Shown piece by piece: positions 29,498-32,141 of a stretch of DNA of 32,141 nt (its first letter is position 1; every line of letters begins with the position of its first letter). The stretch spans positions 1 to 32,141 of the forward strand of contig JAFTAU010000051.1 in NCBI GenBank assembly GCA_017455435.1, read 5' to 3'. The DNA is from Lachnospiraceae bacterium (GTDB lineage Bacteria > Bacillota > Clostridia > Lachnospirales > Lachnospiraceae). Under the pieces are notes generated by a model. That model did not search any database. It was not told the DNA's origin and was given only the letters and a program-made list of their open reading frames with translations. The position numbers and the translations under genes were made by a program.

Positions 29498-31257
29498 ATT
29501 TCGGGCTCCGAGCGGTCCAGCATAGCCCTCTCCCTGATCAGGTTCTGGAGCTTTACAGGATCCTTTTCGGTCTTTAGCAGCTCGTTAATATGCTCTTTTT
29601 TGAGAAGTTTTATATTATCCGAGACCAGCCTGCGGGCTTCATCCCCGTCCCCGGGCAAATCTCCCCCGAGCAGCGCCGCTGCCGCATCACGTTTTTCGTT
29701 GTCATCGGACAATTCATCTAACAGGGACGCCGGAGCGGCATTTTTGCCCTGCTTTTTATTCTTGAGAATAAGCTCTGAGATTTCCCTCGAAACACCTTCG
29801 GAGAAACAATCTGTTCCGATAGTTTTTTCAATCTGCTCAGCTGTCTTATCCGTGCTGAGCATCCATAAAATGACGACGTTTTCCGCCTCGGATATACCTA
29901 ATTTCTTCCCGGTTTTTTTGACAGTGCGTCCCTTCAGTGCAAATGCATCGCTGCGCTCACCGCCCATTTCGCGGCTGCTTCCGATGTAATTGACCAGCTC
30001 ACGAAGCGTGGGCCCCGGAATGGCGTATCTTTCCGCCACGGCCAAAACGTAATTTTCTCTCTCAACCTTGTCCTCAATGCCCGCGACGATTCCCGCGGCC
30101 TGTTTAAAGAAATCGGTCTTGCTGTCCGGATCCGAAATGTCATGCTCCGCGAGAACAGTATCTATTTCAAAGAAAACAGCGTTTATCGAACGGCTGATGC
30201 GCTCCTCAAAATTCTCCGCCCCGAGATACGTGATAAACTCGTCCGGATCCTTGTAGGGCTTCATGTCTATTACTTTTACGCGAAGACCCGCCCCCTTCAA
30301 AATGGGGATGGCCCTAAGTATGGCTCTCTGCCCGGCTCCGTCCGAGTCGAATGTCAGGATGACCTCGTCCACATAGCGCTTTAGCAGAGCGGCGTGCCCC
30401 GATGTAAACGCTGTCCCGAGAGACGCCACGGCGCAGTCAAAGCCTGCCTGGTGCAGAGCAATGACGTCCATATAGCCTTCGCAGAGCAGCATATAGGGAC
30501 GCCGCGAACTGCGGGCAAAATTCAGCCCGTAGAGATTTCGGCTCTTGTCAAAAACCGGGCTTTCTTTTGAATTATAATACTTGGGTTCACCGTCTCCCAT
30601 CACCCTGCCGCCAAAGCCGATAACCTTTCCCTGATTGTTCATAATAGGGAACATGGCGCGGTTCCAGAAGGGGTCGCGGCAGCCCCTTTCATTTATTGTC
30701 AGATAAGCCGCCTCTCTGATAGTCTCGTCAGTGTGTCCTCTGTCCTTTAGATACTTATATATTCCGGAGCTGTCAGACGGTGCATAGCCCAGCCCCCATT
30801 TGTTCTGCGTTTCGTCGCTGAGCTGCCTGCCCTCGAAATATTTTTTGGCCCGCTGCCCGACCGGGTTTCTGAGCTGCTTGTAATAATATATGGCAGCGTC
30901 TTTGTACATCGCGAGAATGCGGGCACGTTTTCCGGCTTCTCTGCGCTGCTCCGCTCCGTAGTCTTCCTTAGGCAGGGTTATCCCCGATCTTTCGGCAAGA
31001 AACTCAACAGCTTCCTGAAAGCTGTAGCCCTCGTAATCCATCACAAAGCTGATGACATTGCCGCCCTTGTGACAGCCGAAGCAGTAATACATCTGTTTGT
31101 CGGATGACACGGAAAAAGAACCCGTTTTTTCGTTGTGGAACGGGCACAGACCGAAATAGCGGCCGGATTTTTTTTTGAGGTTGACAACCTGCGAAATCAC
31201 GCCCACTATGTCGTTTCTGTTTCTGACTTCTTCGATAGTTTCGTCTGAATAATACAT
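29494..31257 (-). CDS. dnaG: DNA primase
   Basis: This 587-residue primase makes RNA primers at the replication fork. The N-terminal zinc ribbon (CPFHNEKTGSF with CFGCHKGG, about residues 38-65) is followed by the polymerase basin with GFGGRVMG and the TOPRIM core with LLCEGYMDVIALHQAG and TFDSDGAGQRA (about 255-315). The C-terminal helicase-binding domain is less conserved. It starts directly after the dgt stop. The rpoD (sigA) gene, which commonly follows dnaG in this group, is absent; trmK follows instead. Confidence 0.97.
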   Translation of the reverse strand: MYYSDETIEEVRNRNDIVGVISQVVNLKKKSGRYFGLCPFHNEKTGSFSVSSDKQMYYCFGCHKGGNVISFVMDYEGYSFQEAVEFLAERSGITLPKEDYGAEQRREAGKRARILAMYKDAAIYYYKQLRNPVGQRAKKYFEGRQLSDETQNKWGLGYAPSDSSGIYKYLKDRGHTDETIREAAYLTINERGCRDPFWNRAMFPIMNNQGKVIGFGGRVMGDGEPKYYNSKESPVFDKSRNLYGLNFARSSRRPYMLLCEGYMDVIALHQAGFDCAVASLGTAFTSGHAALLKRYVDEVILTFDSDGAGQRAILRAIPILKGAGLRVKVIDMKPYKDPDEFITYLGAENFEERISRSINAVFFEIDTVLAEHDISDPDSKTDFFKQAAGIVAGIEDKVERENYVLAVAERYAIPGPTLRELVNYIGSSREMGGERSDAFALKGRTVKKTGKKLGISEAENVVILWMLSTDKTAEQIEKTIGTDCFSEGVSREISELILKNKKQGKNAAPASLLDELSDDNEKRDAAAALLGGDLPGDGDEARRLVSDNIKLLKKEHINELLKTEKDPVKLQNLIRERAMLDRSEPEI

Positions 31258-32141
31258 TTAATACTGCCAGGTTTTGGGAACGAAAAGCTCGTTGAAGGTG
31301 TGAATGGCGTAGCTGTCGGTCATTCCCGAAATGTAATCACACACCACACGCGACCAGGATTCGCCCTCTATCCAGACCATGTTGAGGTATTCCTCCGGAA
31401 GCGCTTCGATGTTTTCCATATAGTATTCATAAAGCATGCGGACTATGTCGCCGGCCTTGCCTTCTTCGGCCTTTGCGACGCTGCCGCTATAAAGGTTTTC
31501 GAACAAAAATGCCCTGAGTCCCATTATTGCCTCTTCCACGTCCTCATCGAGCGAAATGGAAGACGTGTTCATGCTGGAGGCAATAATATTGTGCACCATA
31601 AAATTGAGCCTGTCGTGAACGTTATATCCGAGCACGTCGGTAAATTCGCGCGGAAGGCTTTCTTCGGTCAATATGCCGGAACGCAGCGCGTCGTCCACAT
31701 CGTGATTGATGTAGGCAATCTTGTCCGAAAAGCGCACTATCTTTCCTTCCATGGTGGAAGGGTTTCCGCTCATGGAGTGATTTACTATGCCGTCGCGGAC
31801 TTCCTTTGTGAGATTGAGTCCTTTGCCGCCTCGTTCAAGCTTTTCGACTACGCGAAGGCTCTGTTTGCTGTGCGAAAAGCCTTCGTCACAGAGCTTGTTA
31901 AGCACTCTCTCACCCTTGTGTCCGAACGGCGTATGCCCCAGGTCGTGCCCCAGCGCGATGGCTTCGGTCAGGTCTTCATTCATCTTGAGCGCCCTGGCAA
32001 CGGTTCTGGCAATCTGGGCAACCTCCAGAGTATGCGTAAGGCGCGTGCGATAGTGATCGCCTTCGGGCGCCAGGAAAACCTGCGTTTTTCTTTTCAGCCT
32101 GCGAAAAGCCTTGCAGTGCAGTATTCTGTCCCTGTCGCGCT
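31258..32141 (-). CDS. dgt: dGTP triphosphohydrolase (partial, N-terminus off the window)
   Basis: This HD-domain enzyme hydrolyses dGTP to deoxyguanosine and triphosphate, affecting nucleotide pools. The frame is open to the right edge, and at least 293 residues are visible. The HD metal site is seen in RTRLTHTLEVAQIAR and ALGHDLGHTPFGHKGER, with FSDKIAYINHDVDDAL further on. An internal ATG at 31983 is not the real start, since the conserved upstream residues (RDRILHCKAFRRLK) are in the same frame. It is the upstream gene of the dnaG-trmK operon in this window. Confidence 0.95.
   Translation of the reverse strand, partial: RDRDRILHCKAFRRLKRKTQVFLAPEGDHYRTRLTHTLEVAQIARTVARALKMNEDLTEAIALGHDLGHTPFGHKGERVLNKLCDEGFSHSKQSLRVVEKLERGGKGLNLTKEVRDGIVNHSMSGNPSTMEGKIVRFSDKIAYINHDVDDALRSGILTEESLPREFTDVLGYNVHDRLNFMVHNIIASSMNTSSISLDEDVEEAIMGLRAFLFENLYSGSVAKAEEGKAGDIVRMLYEYYMENIEALPEEYLNMVWIEGESWSRVVCDYISGMTDSYAIHTFNELFVPKTWQY

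Noticed and set aside
1-32141. CRISPR arrays and insertion sequences
   Set aside because: No regular 25-40 base repeats with unique spacers, and no transposase with terminal repeats, were seen.

Overview
The window looks like the chromosome of an anaerobic member of the Bacillota (class Clostridia, probably a gut-type lineage near Oscillospiraceae, Lachnospiraceae or Christensenellales), with a resident prophage. The evidence is the clostridial-style ribosome binding sites, a flavin reductase-rubredoxin fusion typical of anaerobes, the Rrf2-nifS-nifU sulfur cluster, a sucrose-type PTS with its own ptsH and ptsI, and a dgt-dnaG-trmK operon. No species can be named from this alone.

Positions 1 to about 11.8 kb are one end of an integrated tailed phage. 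From the left edge to 7.5 kb everything reads leftwards: a helix-turn-helix (Cro-like) gene, a DUF3846 protein, an excisionase-like protein, an HUH-type rolling-circle initiator preceded by a cluster of hairpins, small virion or lysis-type genes, an HNH nuclease, portal, a MuF-type minor head protein split over two overlapping frames with a toxin-like tail, a candidate immunity gene, and a large terminase subunit that runs off the window. A divergent promoter/operator region at 7.55-7.74 kb then leads rightwards into five consecutive HTH regulators, four of them nearly overlapping and sharing two kinds of C-terminal tail. Next come a candidate type III toxin-antitoxin locus (three RNA pseudoknot repeats, a terminator and a CptN/ToxN-like toxin gene), a tyrosine integrase, paired arm-type repeats, and a tRNA-Val gene that is the likely attachment site. 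The stretch from 7.5 to 10.4 kb is visibly more AT-rich than its surroundings.

Positions 11.8 to 12.9 kb form a leftward tRNA region: tRNA-Lys, a small HTH gene whose last codons are the 3' part of a tRNA-Tyr-like gene (probably the scar of another integration), three 62-bp tandem repeats with hairpin arms, and tRNA-Val with its own promoter.

Positions 12.9 to 32.1 kb are core chromosome, nearly all leftward. An aldo/keto reductase with two Fe-S motifs is followed by a sucrose module (hrb, amylosucrase-like GH13, HAD phosphatase, then sucrose-type EIIBCA, HPr and enzyme I). The parts suggest that sucrose enters as sucrose-6-phosphate, may be dephosphorylated by the HAD enzyme, and is then handled by the GH13 enzyme. 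A sulfur and Fe-S cluster follows (cysK, metY, nifU, nifS), divergent from a rightward iscR-like regulator and a sirtuin, with palindromic operators between. The last block is a tightly coupled operon: dgt, dnaG, trmK, an S41 protease and a YugP-type membrane metallopeptidase.

The most interesting items are the type III toxin-antitoxin RNA with covarying pseudoknot stems, the MuF toxin/immunity pair, the array of paralogous HTH repressors, the HTH gene fused to a tRNA fragment, and an HPr protein with Lys in place of regulatory Ser46.
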